Positions 1 to 6,655 of a stretch of DNA of 6,734 bases are shown one piece after another; the first letter of the stretch is position 1, and each line of letters begins with the position of its first letter. The stretch comes from Spirochaetaceae bacterium (lineage in GTDB: Bacteria > Spirochaetota > Spirochaetia > DSM-27196 > SLST01). The notes under the pieces are model-generated. The model was given only the letters and a program-made list of their open reading frames with translations, was not told where the DNA came from and did no database searches. The stretch is from positions 1 to 6,734 of the forward strand of contig SKVA01000374.1 of assembly GCA_007129695.1 (NCBI GenBank), in the 5' to 3' direction. Both the position numbers and the translations under genes were made by a program.

Positions 1-86
1 ACGGTCCCGACGATGGAGAGCACGATGCCCACCACAATGAGGGTCAGGAGACCGACGGCGAAGAAGGTAAGCAGGGTCCCGATCAT
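1..86 (-). CDS. N-terminus of an unidentified small membrane protein (partial)
   Basis: Read on the minus strand, an ATG at 86-84 opens a frame that stays open to the window edge and gives 28 residues, beginning MIGTLLTFFAVGLLTLIVV and continuing hydrophobic. This is a membrane-spanning segment or uncleaved signal anchor with no charged residue. On the minus strand the start is preceded by GGGAGCACATC, a reasonable ribosome binding site about six bases from the ATG. The gene is divergent from the zinc-ribbon gene, so the roughly 70 bp between them should hold both upstream regions; I could not pick out a convincing -35/-10 pair for either. Too little is visible to name a family. The same bases read on the + strand give an unremarkable low-complexity peptide, so I favour the minus-strand reading. 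Confidence 0.5.
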   Translation of the reverse strand, partial: MIGTLLTFFAVGLLTLIVVGIVLSIVGT

Positions 87-145
87 GATGTGCTCCCGTT
101 GAAATAAGCCCCTGGGTCGAGGCTCGGTCGGTCCTTTGGTTTCAT

Positions 146-160
146 GGAGAGGGCCTCGTG
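146..160 (+). promoter_or_regulatory. Ribosome binding site and GTG start out of frame with the zinc-ribbon ORF
   Basis: GGAGAGGG at 146-153 is a strong Shine-Dalgarno sequence four bases before GTG 158-160. It is the best initiation signal near the zinc-ribbon gene, but the frame it opens (MTEDLL..., residue 1 at 158) ends at 367 and is not the frame of the main ORF. ATG 237, the first start codon available in the main frame after a TAA at 174-176, has no comparable site. The initiation signal and the body of the gene therefore appear to be separated by a frame change. The alternative is that the match is chance and translation really begins weakly at 237. Confidence 0.45.
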
Positions 161-198
161 ACCGAGGACCTTCTAATCTTCACTACGGGCGCCCCGGC

Positions 199-234
199 GG
201 AAAGATTCAGCTTACCGGAAAGATCCAGTTCACC
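199..234 (+). repeat. Two-copy imperfect 18-bp tandem repeat
   Basis: GGAAAGATTCAGCTTACC at 199-216 is followed immediately by GGAAAGATCCAGTTCACC at 217-234. The copies agree at 15 of 18 positions, and the three differences are all T/C transitions. GG starts a further partial match at 235. The repeat lies between the good ribosome binding site at 146-153 and the first in-frame ATG (237) of the zinc-ribbon gene, exactly where the reading frame appears to change. Its length is a multiple of three, so the repeat alone would not cause the frame change. Confidence 0.75.
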
Positions 235-236
235 GG

Positions 237-1259
237 ATGGGGAGGATCGAGACACTCCCGAAGGCGCTTTCCACGAAGACCGAACTCGTGAATCGACTGA
301 AGAAGAGCTACATCGACAAGAACGCGCAGTACGAAGAGACCAAGCGCCGCATCCAGGAGTGGCGTAACCAGATGGACGATGCTGAGCGCGACCGCGAGAA
401 GTACGAACAGCAGATGGACTCGATCAAGACGCAGCGCGAGTACGAGGCGCTTGACAAGGAGATTCGCGACGCATCGGAGCGCGAGCAGCAGTTCCGTCGT
501 GAGCTGCAGCGCGAAGAAAAGGCGCTCGAGGAGATGGCCGAAGCGCTCGAGCGCGAAGAGGGGCTCATCAAGGAGCAGGAACAGGAGCTCGAGGACGAGC
601 AGGCGAAGATCCGCAGCGAGACCGAAACGCGCAAGACGCGGCTCGGCGAACTCGCGGTCGAAGAGAAGTCGCTCGCACCGGGGCTCGATGAGGAGCTCCT
701 GTTCAAGTTCGAGCGGATTCTCCGGAGTAAGGAGGGGCAGGGGATTGTACCGTTGCGCCGAAGCGTCTGCACGGGCTGCCAGATGATTCTTCCGGCTCAG
801 TTCGTCAACGACGTGCGCGCCGGCGACGGGATCCGGTTCTGTCCGTACTGCAGCAAGATCGTCTTCTACGTCGGCGACGACGATGAATCCGATGGAGCGT
901 TCCTCGAGGACGATGCCGAAGGTCTGGCCGACCTGGTCGACGACGAGGGCTTCGGCTTCGACGATGAGGATGATGACGACGCCGACGACGAACCCGACGA
1001 TGACGAGGATGTCGAAGATGAGCCGGTCGAGGATGCCGACGACGACGATGATGATGAAGACGATGAAGAAGAGGAAGAAGAGGCGGTAGTCGACCATTCC
1101 GAAGACGTCCCGGTCGCGGACGACGACGCAGATGACGATGACGACGACGCAATAGCGGCCGATGATGACGATGACGAGGTCATCGAGGACGATCTCGACG
1201 AAGAAGACGAGGACGAAGAGGACGAGGAAGAGTTCGACGACGAAGAGGACGAGGAATAG
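237..1259 (+). CDS. Coiled-coil C4 zinc-ribbon protein with a long acidic tail
   Basis: The product is 340 residues from ATG 237. Residues about 8-150 are charged and heptad-like, forming a long coiled coil that contains KTQREYEALDKEIRDA. The PGLDEELLFKFERI block follows, then a four-cysteine zinc ribbon (C178/C181 in VCTGCQMILP, C202/C205 in FCPYC). This order matches the bacterial C4-type zinc-ribbon family (CT398/HP0958-like), whose studied members act as nucleic-acid-binding or chaperone-like factors; the role here is unknown. From about residue 214 to the end the protein is a disordered Asp/Glu tract with no Lys or Arg, interrupted by a short hydrophobic GLADL segment. The start is doubtful: ATG 237 lacks a ribosome binding site and leaves only six residues before the conserved LPKALSTKTELVNRLKK block, where I would expect about 25-30. 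The stop lies only four bases before the outer end of the rnpB P1 helix. Confidence 0.88.
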   Translation: MGRIETLPKALSTKTELVNRLKKSYIDKNAQYEETKRRIQEWRNQMDDAERDREKYEQQMDSIKTQREYEALDKEIRDASEREQQFRRELQREEKALEEMAEALEREEGLIKEQEQELEDEQAKIRSETETRKTRLGELAVEEKSLAPGLDEELLFKFERILRSKEGQGIVPLRRSVCTGCQMILPAQFVNDVRAGDGIRFCPYCSKIVFYVGDDDESDGAFLEDDAEGLADLVDDEGFGFDDEDDDDADDEPDDDEDVEDEPVEDADDDDDDEDDEEEEEEAVVDHSEDVPVADDDADDDDDDAIAADDDDDEVIEDDLDEEDEDEEDEEEFDDEEDEE

Positions 1260-1263
1260 GAGG

Positions 1264-1650
1264 ACGCTGCGGGGGCAGATCAGGGCATCGCGCAGGAATG
1301 CGAGGAAAGTCCGGGCTCCAGAGGGAACGACACCGGGTAATCCCCGGGATCCGGTTCGTCCGGATACAGACAGTGCAACAGAAAGGATACCGCCTGCTAC
1401 GGTGGGTAAGGGTGAAATGGTGGGGTAAGAGCCCACCGGGCTCCGGGTAACCGGAGTTGCACGGTAAACCTTGTCGGGAGCAAAGCCAAGCAGTGGAGGA
1501 GTTTCCCGCTCAGACCGACTCTCGGGCCGGTCGCTCCACGGGTCGGCTGCTTGAGGATCGACGAGAGTCGATCCCCAGATAGATGGTGCTCATCGTGCCG
1601 TTTCGGCGGCACGGTACAGAACCCGGCTTATCGATCTGCCCCTTCAGCGT
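1264..1650 (+). ncRNA. rnpB: RNase P RNA, bacterial type A
   Basis: This is the catalytic RNA that trims the 5' leader from pre-tRNAs. Universal core segments appear in order: GAGGAAAGTCCGGGCTCC (1302-1319), CAGTGCAACAGA (1371-1382), GTAAGGGTGAAA (1406-1417), GGTAAGAGCCCACCG (1424-1438), GCACGGTAAACC (1459-1470), GGGAGCAAAGCCAAGCAG (1476-1493) and ACAGAACCCGGCTTATC (1616-1632). P1 pairs 1272-1281 with 1633-1642 and extends to 1264-1269 with 1645-1650, which sets the proposed ends. P14 (1441-1446/1451-1456) has a GTAA loop and P18 (1555-1562/1567-1574) a GAGA loop, both GNRA. P15 pairs 1493-1498 with 1534-1539, and GGT at 1541-1543 is the expected tRNA-CCA binding site. AGAG 1320-1323 can pair with CTCT 1519-1522 as the P6 pseudoknot, which with P16-P17 marks type A. 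A hairpin at 1594-1613 fits P19. P3 and P12 look minimal. The exact mature ends are inferred from P1. Confidence 0.96.
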
Positions 1651-1699
1651 CCGCTCGTTTGACTTTTTCGCGTGCATGCTGTCTAATCACGATGTCACG

Positions 1700-2668
1700 A
1701 TGATCAAGCCCAGCCGACGTTCGCAACCTTCCAGTAGCATTCGCGCCACCGTTGTCGTCGGCATGGTCTCGGTCGTCGGGCTTTCGGTCGTCGCTCTCCT
1801 TCTGCTCGGCTGGCTGGGAGTCCTTGACGCATTTCCGTTCCGGTTTTCGCGCAACGATGCGCACCTGATTCAGCTCTGGAGCGATGGGAACGTGGCCGAC
1901 GTGTTCGACCACGCCGAAGAAACGCTCGCTTCGCACCCGTTTGACCCGCAGGCGCTCACGTTTGGCGGGTTTGCCGGGTTCTACCTGGGAGTCGACGCGG
2001 TCGACTCCGCCGCGCGGGAGCAGCTGCTCGGGCGCAGCGTTCAGATGCTCCGCACGGCACTGCACGTCGATCGTGCGCCACTGGCCGCCGAGCGGTACTA
2101 CGTGCTTGCAAAGGCCTATTTCCATCGCGGCGATCTCTACATGGATCTGTCGGCCCGCTATATGGAGCGCGCGATCGCGCTTGGCTACGCAGCCGACGAC
2201 AGCGAAACCTATCTCGCGGTTGCCCACGCCGCGCTGCAGCAGCACGACCAGAGCGTGTACTGGTTCGACCGGGCGATCGCCCGTGCCGAGTCGGCGGCTC
2301 GGTACTCAGACGCGAACACGCTTCGGATGACCGCTGCTGCGTCCTATGAAGCGCTCGGACAGTTCGACGACGCCGAGCGAGTCCTGCGCGACGCGATCGA
2401 TCGGCTCGACGACGAGTATCTGATGGTCTTCGCGCGAAATCGCCTCGCGTCGGTCCTGATCGCGATGCGGCGGCACTCGGAAGCCGAGCAACTGCTCGAT
2501 CGGACCATTGAGATGTACCCCGAATCGGCCGATGCTCATTACTATCTGGGAGTCGTATACAATCAGACCCAGCGGCGCGTTCAGGCTCGCGATCAGTGGC
2601 GAACCGCTCGACGTATCGATCCCGACCACACTGACGCACTTCTGAGCTTGGCAACTGGGGGGAATTAA
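1700..2668 (+). CDS. Membrane-anchored TPR protein upstream of mreB
   Basis: From ATG 1700 the product is 322 residues. A short basic N-terminus (MIKPSRRSQ) precedes one hydrophobic segment at about residues 17-39, so the rest is probably held outside the cytoplasmic membrane. The remainder is helical. The C-terminal half carries clear tetratricopeptide-like repeats, for example a pair of helices around AASYEALGQFDDAERVL and a final one around ADAHYYLGVVYNQTQ, ending in a typical RIDPDHTDALLSLA. TPRs bind other proteins, so a scaffold or adaptor role is likely but the partner is unknown. Start choice: the frame opens at 1583, inside rnpB, so that start is rejected; 1676 and 1700 are both possible, neither has a good ribosome binding site, and 1700 gives the more natural basic-plus-TM start. 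The stop is four bases before mreB, so co-transcription with the rod-shape genes is likely. Confidence 0.82.
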   Translation: MIKPSRRSQPSSSIRATVVVGMVSVVGLSVVALLLLGWLGVLDAFPFRFSRNDAHLIQLWSDGNVADVFDHAEETLASHPFDPQALTFGGFAGFYLGVDAVDSAAREQLLGRSVQMLRTALHVDRAPLAAERYYVLAKAYFHRGDLYMDLSARYMERAIALGYAADDSETYLAVAHAALQQHDQSVYWFDRAIARAESAARYSDANTLRMTAAASYEALGQFDDAERVLRDAIDRLDDEYLMVFARNRLASVLIAMRRHSEAEQLLDRTIEMYPESADAHYYLGVVYNQTQRRVQARDQWRTARRIDPDHTDALLSLATGGN

Positions 2669-2672
2669 GGGT

Positions 2673-3707
2673 ATGAAAGGCCTGTTTAACGCGTTTTCGT
2701 CCGACATCGGGATCGATCTTGGAACGTGTAATACGCTCATTTATATTAGAGGGAAGGGGATCGTCGTCAACGAACCCTCGGTCGTAGCCGTCGAACGCGG
2801 AACGAAGAAGGTCGTCGCCGTCGGTATCGAGGCGAGCCGGATGCTCTGGAAAACACCGGGAGACATCATCGCCATACGCCCGCTTCGCGACGGGGTGATC
2901 GCCGACCTCGAGACGACGGAAAAGATGATCCGCTACTTCATCGGGAAGGTTCTGCCAAGACGGTGGATGGTCAAGCCACGCATGGTCATCGGCGTCCCGA
3001 GCTGCATCACCGAAGTCGAACGACGAGCGGTTGAAGAAAGCGCGTTCAAGGCGGGCGCTCGCGAGGTGAAGGTCATCGACGAATCGCTCGCGGCTGCGAT
3101 CGGCGCGAACATACCGATCTTCGAGCCCGCCGGACACATGGTGATCGACATCGGTGGTGGTACGAGCGAGATCTCGGTCATCAGCCTCGGAGGTATGGTC
3201 GTCACAAACGCGATCAGACTCGGGGGAGATGAGTTCGATGAAGCGATCATCAAGCACGTGCGAACCGTACACAATCTCATAATCGGGGAGCGAACAGCCG
3301 AAGAGCTCAAGACTACGATCGGCAACGCAAGCCCCGACAAGAAGATCGAAAAGATGGAGATCAAGGGGACCGACGCGATCACGGGTCTCCCGCGGCGGCT
3401 CGAAATCGACAGCGTTGAGGTGCGCGAAGCGCTGCAGGAGCCCATCAACGCGATCGTTGAAGAGATCAAGCGTACGCTCGGCCAGACGCCTCCCGAACTC
3501 GCCGCGGACATCGTCGAGCGCGGAATCGTGATGACCGGTGGCGGCAGCCTGTTGAAGGGGCTCGATACGCTGATCGCGAACGAGACTGGCGTCCCGGCGT
3601 TCAAGGCAGAGGATCCTCTGAACTGCGTCGCGCTTGGCGCCGGTCGTTACTTCGAGTTCGAGCGCGGCCTGCACAGCGAGTCGCGAAACGTGTATAACCG
3701 ACTGTAG
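2673..3707 (+). CDS. mreB: Rod-shape-determining actin homologue MreB
   Basis: MreB forms ATP-dependent filaments under the cytoplasmic membrane and positions the elongation-specific wall synthesis complex. At 344 residues it has normal family length. The actin-fold nucleotide-binding motifs are present: phosphate-1 IGIDLGTCNT (around residues 12-21), phosphate-2 VIDIGGGTSE (157-166) and the adenosine motif MTGGGSLLKGL (from residue 287). The N-terminus MKGLFNAFSSD resembles the short amphipathic membrane-binding helix of MreB proteins. The ATG is preceded by a purine-rich stretch (GGGGGGAATTAAGG, 2657-2670). It begins four bases after the TPR gene and ends two bases before mreC, consistent with tight operon organisation. 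No anomaly is seen in the reading frame. Confidence 0.97.
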   Translation: MKGLFNAFSSDIGIDLGTCNTLIYIRGKGIVVNEPSVVAVERGTKKVVAVGIEASRMLWKTPGDIIAIRPLRDGVIADLETTEKMIRYFIGKVLPRRWMVKPRMVIGVPSCITEVERRAVEESAFKAGAREVKVIDESLAAAIGANIPIFEPAGHMVIDIGGGTSEISVISLGGMVVTNAIRLGGDEFDEAIIKHVRTVHNLIIGERTAEELKTTIGNASPDKKIEKMEIKGTDAITGLPRRLEIDSVEVREALQEPINAIVEEIKRTLGQTPPELAADIVERGIVMTGGGSLLKGLDTLIANETGVPAFKAEDPLNCVALGAGRYFEFERGLHSESRNVYNRL

Positions 3708-3709
3708 TC

Positions 3710-4552
3710 GTGCGTGTACGAGAGCAGCTGTCGAGACACAAAGAGAGCATCACGTTCGCGACCCTGATAGCGGTGTCTCTGTTCTCGCTCGTCTTCTCAA
3801 CCGAATCACTGCGCGTACGGCCCGAACAGATCGGTCAGAGCTTTCTGGGCGTATTCCAGCAGGCCGGTTCCGCGATCGGTTCGTTCTTTGGCAGGACGGT
3901 AACGTCGGTCCGCGAGCTCGCAGAGCTGCAACGGCAGCATGCCGACCTCATCGAGCAGCTACGCGCCTACGAAGCGGTCACCGACGAGGTCGAGGCGCTT
4001 CGGGCGGAGAACGTGCGGCTGCGCGGTGCGCTCGCGTTCAGCGAGACGCAGTCGTTCGAGAACATCCCGGCTCGGGTGATCGGCAAGGAGCCCGGGTCTT
4101 TTTTTGCAGGGTTTTCGATCAACCGCGGTCGCACCGCCGGGATCGAGCGCAACATGGCGGTCATCGCGAGCTGGGACGGAACTCAGGGCCTGGTTGGCAG
4201 GATAGCGGAGGTTGGTCTGACCACATCGGTGGTGATGCCCGTCTTTGATGCCAACTCGTTCGTCGCGGCTCGACTCCTGCGGACTCGCCACGAAGGCATC
4301 GTGTCGGGTGACGGCGTTTCGCAGGGGTTGCTGACGATGCGCTACGTACCCAAGAGCGCCCAGTCCGAGCTCGGAGTCGGCGACGTCATCGTGACATCGG
4401 GGATGAGCTCGATCTTCCCCGAAGGCATTCGGATCGGAACCATTGAGGCGGTTCATGCGCGGGCCTACGAAACGTCGCTGAGCATCGAGCTGCGGCCGGC
4501 GGTAGATTACAGCCGCGTCGAGTACGTCTTTGTCGTCAAGGAACGGATGTGA
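3710..4552 (+). CDS. mreC: Rod-shape-determining protein MreC
   Basis: MreC is a bitopic membrane protein that links MreB and MreD inside to PBP2 outside and helps activate PBP2. The 280-residue product starts at GTG 3710, two bases after the mreB stop. A basic N-terminus (MRVREQLSRHKES) leads into a single TM segment at about residues 14-30. A coiled coil follows at about 65-110 (SVRELAELQRQHADL through EVEALRAENVRLRG), the dimerisation region of MreC, then the beta-rich periplasmic domain to the C-terminus. Motifs such as GIERNMAVIAS, GLVGRIAEV and VGDVIVTSGMSSIFPEGI are typical of the family. No good ribosome binding site precedes the GTG, so translation is probably coupled to mreB. A run of seven T at 4099-4105 is the longest homopolymer noticed here, but the frame continues cleanly through it. 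Confidence 0.95.
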   Translation: MRVREQLSRHKESITFATLIAVSLFSLVFSTESLRVRPEQIGQSFLGVFQQAGSAIGSFFGRTVTSVRELAELQRQHADLIEQLRAYEAVTDEVEALRAENVRLRGALAFSETQSFENIPARVIGKEPGSFFAGFSINRGRTAGIERNMAVIASWDGTQGLVGRIAEVGLTTSVVMPVFDANSFVAARLLRTRHEGIVSGDGVSQGLLTMRYVPKSAQSELGVGDVIVTSGMSSIFPEGIRIGTIEAVHARAYETSLSIELRPAVDYSRVEYVFVVKERM

Positions 4553-5055
4553 TCGGAGTCTACGGCGCGTTGGTGCTCGCCGCGGCCGCGGTGTTCCAGA
4601 GCACGCTCCTTCCTGCGTCCGCCGTGGCGGGGGTCACGCCTGATGTTGTTCTGGTGGTGCTGGTCTTTGTGGCCCAGCGCAACGGCGTGATGACCGGTCA
4701 GGTATGCGGGTTTGTCGCCGGCGTGGTGGTCGACGCCATGGGGCTCGCGCCGCTCGGCTTCTACGCGCTATCGTACACCGTGATAGGCGCCGCGGCCGGC
4801 GCAACGCGCGGTAAGGTCTTCGTCGACCCTGTCGTCATGCCGTTCGTCTTCATCGTGGCCGCAATGGTAGTGAAGGGACTGCTCGGGCTTCTGGTCGCGT
4901 GGTTGTTCGGCATCGCCGGCGTCGCTCCGCGCGTTTTTTCCGGCGCGTATCTCATTGAGATCGCATACTCCGGGTTGCTTGCACCGGTCCTGTTCGGGCT
5001 GCTCGGGCTCGCCAAGTGGCTTCGACCCGATCGCAGGCGAGGGGAAATCGCATAG
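4549..5055 (+). CDS. mreD: Rod-shape-determining membrane protein MreD
   Basis: MreD is the multi-pass membrane partner of MreC in the elongation complex. The 168-residue product is hydrophobic throughout, with about five or six predicted TM segments, the normal size and shape for the family. The N-terminal half contains the usual MreD pattern PDVVLVVLVFVAQRNG followed by GFVAGVVVDAMGLAPLGFYAL, the most recognisable part of this fast-evolving family. The C-terminus ends in a basic cytoplasmic patch (KWLRPDRRRGE). The GTG start overlaps the mreC stop by four bases (GTGA), and AAGGA at 4538-4542 provides a ribosome binding site about six bases upstream. Identification rests on both sequence pattern and its place between mreC and the PBP2 gene. 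Confidence 0.93.
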   Translation: MIGVYGALVLAAAAVFQSTLLPASAVAGVTPDVVLVVLVFVAQRNGVMTGQVCGFVAGVVVDAMGLAPLGFYALSYTVIGAAAGATRGKVFVDPVVMPFVFIVAAMVVKGLLGLLVAWLFGIAGVAPRVFSGAYLIEIAYSGLLAPVLFGLLGLAKWLRPDRRRGEIA

Positions 5056-5065
5056 GGGATGATGG

Positions 5066-6640
5066 ATGGGTAATGGTTCGCGCCCGGGTGGCGGACATGG
5101 AATTCCGGCCTCGCGCCTCGTGTTCATGGGCGTCGCGATGGGCGTAGTGTTCGTGATCTACCTCGGGTATCTGTTTTCGATGCAGGTGGTTGATGGGTAC
5201 ATCTACAGGCTTCGCGCCGACCAGGTTACCCGACGAACCGCGGTTGTTCACGCGCCGCGTGGCGATATCTACGACCGTAGCGTCGATCGCCCGATCGCCG
5301 CGAGTCGCGACTCGTTCGCGGTCGACATCAACCCTGCGGTGATCCCCTCCGACGAGATCGACGCTGTGTTCGCTCGAGTCGCGGCGATGGTCGGGGTTCC
5401 GGTGACGCAGATCTACGACCGGATTCCGCGCCGCCGCTACAGCGTCTATCAGCCGGTGGAGATAGCCGGAAACCTGACCCTGCAGACCATCACCCGGCTT
5501 GCCGAACACTCACCCGAACTACCCGGAGTCAGCTGGCGGATTCGCCCCGTGCGCAGCTACCCCGACGACGGGCTGTTCGCGCACGTGCTCGGGTACGTCG
5601 GGGAGATCACGCCGGCCGAACTTCAGGTGTTGTTCAACCGCGGGTACACCGCAACATCGGTGATCGGCAAGGCGGGCGTCGAACTCCAGTACGACGAGGT
5701 GCTTCGCGGAACCGACGGCAGCGAGTACCGGTTTGTCGATGCCCGCGGGCGACGGATCGGCGCGTCGACCACCAATATCGAGCCGATCAAGGGCTACGAC
5801 CTGGTGCTCACCGTCGACCGGCGAATCCAGGACCTCGCGACGAAGGCGCTCGGTAATCGGGTAGGGGCCGCTGTGGTGCTCCATCCCGCTACCGGTGAGA
5901 TCCTCGCGATGGTGTCGCACCCGGGCTACAACGCGAACCGGTTCTTCGGTCCCGGCGGCGCCGAGTACTTCTCAGAGATATCGCTCGACCCGCGTGGCAG
6001 CTTTCTCAACCGAACGCTGCAGGCGACCGAGAGCCCGGGCAGCACGTTCAAGGTGTTGATGACGACGGCAATCCTTGAGGAACGCGCGTTCCCTGCAGAC
6101 CGGACGGTCTACTGCCCCGGCTACTACATGGTCGGAAACCGGGTCTTTGCGTGCCACAAGGAGTACGGACACGGGCACGTCGATCTTGCGACCGCGCTTG
6201 CCGAGAGCTGCAACGTTTACTACTACACGGTCGGCAACGAGTATCTCGGGGTCGAGTCGATTATCGACTACTCGCAGATCATGGGGCTTGGAGAGCGAAC
6301 GGGTATCGATCTGCCCCGGGAACGCGCGGGGCTTGTACCGACTCCGGAGTGGAAGGAACGGACGTTCTCCGATGGCTGGCGGCCTGGCGATACGGTGAAC
6401 CTGTCGATCGGGCAGGGGTTCCTGCAGGTCACACCGCTTCAGCTTGCGAACATGGTCGGGATGATAGTGAACAGGGGCGTCATCTATCGCCCCCACGTCG
6501 TGAAGGAGATCCGGGATCCGGCTACCGGTGCGACGATAGAGTCGTTCGCGTCGGAGGCGCTGCGTACCGCGCCGATCTCCGAGCAGACTTTCGCGCAGGT
6601 TCAGCAGATGCTGCGTGGTGTCGTCCTGGACGGGACGCCG
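5066..6640 (+). CDS. mrdA: Penicillin-binding protein 2, N-terminal about 525 residues; 3' end replaced
   Basis: PBP2 is the class B transpeptidase that cross-links new peptidoglycan during cell elongation. The start is ATG 5066, ten bases after mreD, with AGGGGA (5054-5059) six bases upstream. Residues about 18-42 form the TM anchor. APRGDIYDR (63-71) opens the dimerisation/pedestal domain, which also contains PVRSYPDDGLFAHVLGYVGE and KAGVELQYDEVLRGTDG. In the transpeptidase domain the active-site serine is in STFK (S326-K329), the second motif is SCN (381-383), and the conserved IGQGFLQVTPLQLA begins at residue 448. The third motif, KTG, should follow a little after GVVLDGT (518-524) but is missing: the frame instead continues, still open, into glycogen synthase sequence to the window end. 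As written the protein could not be an active transpeptidase. The 6640 boundary is approximate. PBP2 rather than PBP3/FtsI is favoured by the mreBCD context. Confidence 0.93.
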
Positions 6641-6655
6641 GCGATCGTGTTCACG
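6631..6655. other. Chimeric junction between PBP2 and glycogen synthase sequence
   Basis: Up to GVVLDGT (codons ending at about 6637) the frame reads as PBP2. From about AIVFTIHN onward (6641) it reads as GlgA. The bases around the change encode GTPAIVFT; GT or GTP is plausible in both families at this point, so the breakpoint cannot be placed more exactly than about 6631-6655. The frame is preserved across the join. No inverted repeat, IS end or target duplication is visible. Confidence 0.8.

Noticed and set aside
876..1259. Acidic-tail DNA as a microsatellite or tandem repeat locus
   Set aside because: The GA-rich codons vary and no unit recurs exactly over several copies; the pattern is explained by encoded Asp and Glu.
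207..1436. 409-codon minus-strand ORF opposite the zinc-ribbon gene and rnpB
   Set aside because: It is the mirror of the GAC/GAT-rich acidic tail (giving Val/Ile runs) and crosses the RNase P RNA core; the + strand features are firmly identified.
1583..1699. Upstream extension of the TPR protein to a start at 1583
   Set aside because: The first part would be translated from the 3' end of rnpB, including the conserved ACAGAACCCGGCTTATC; no ribosome binding site is present and the extra residues are not TPR or TM-like.
1956..3674. 572-codon minus-strand ORF opposite the TPR gene and mreB
   Set aside because: The length comes from high GC. The sequence is Arg/Asp-rich with no recognisable domain and lies antisense to a clear MreB.
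4099..4105. Run of seven T in mreC as a frameshift or phase-variation site
   Set aside because: The reading frame continues through to a complete MreC with conserved motifs on both sides, and the run encodes a Phe pair that fits the sequence.
5062..5073. ATG at 5062 as the PBP2 start
   Set aside because: That frame reads ATG GAT GGG TAA and stops at once; ATG 5066 is in the PBP2 frame with suitable ribosome binding site spacing.
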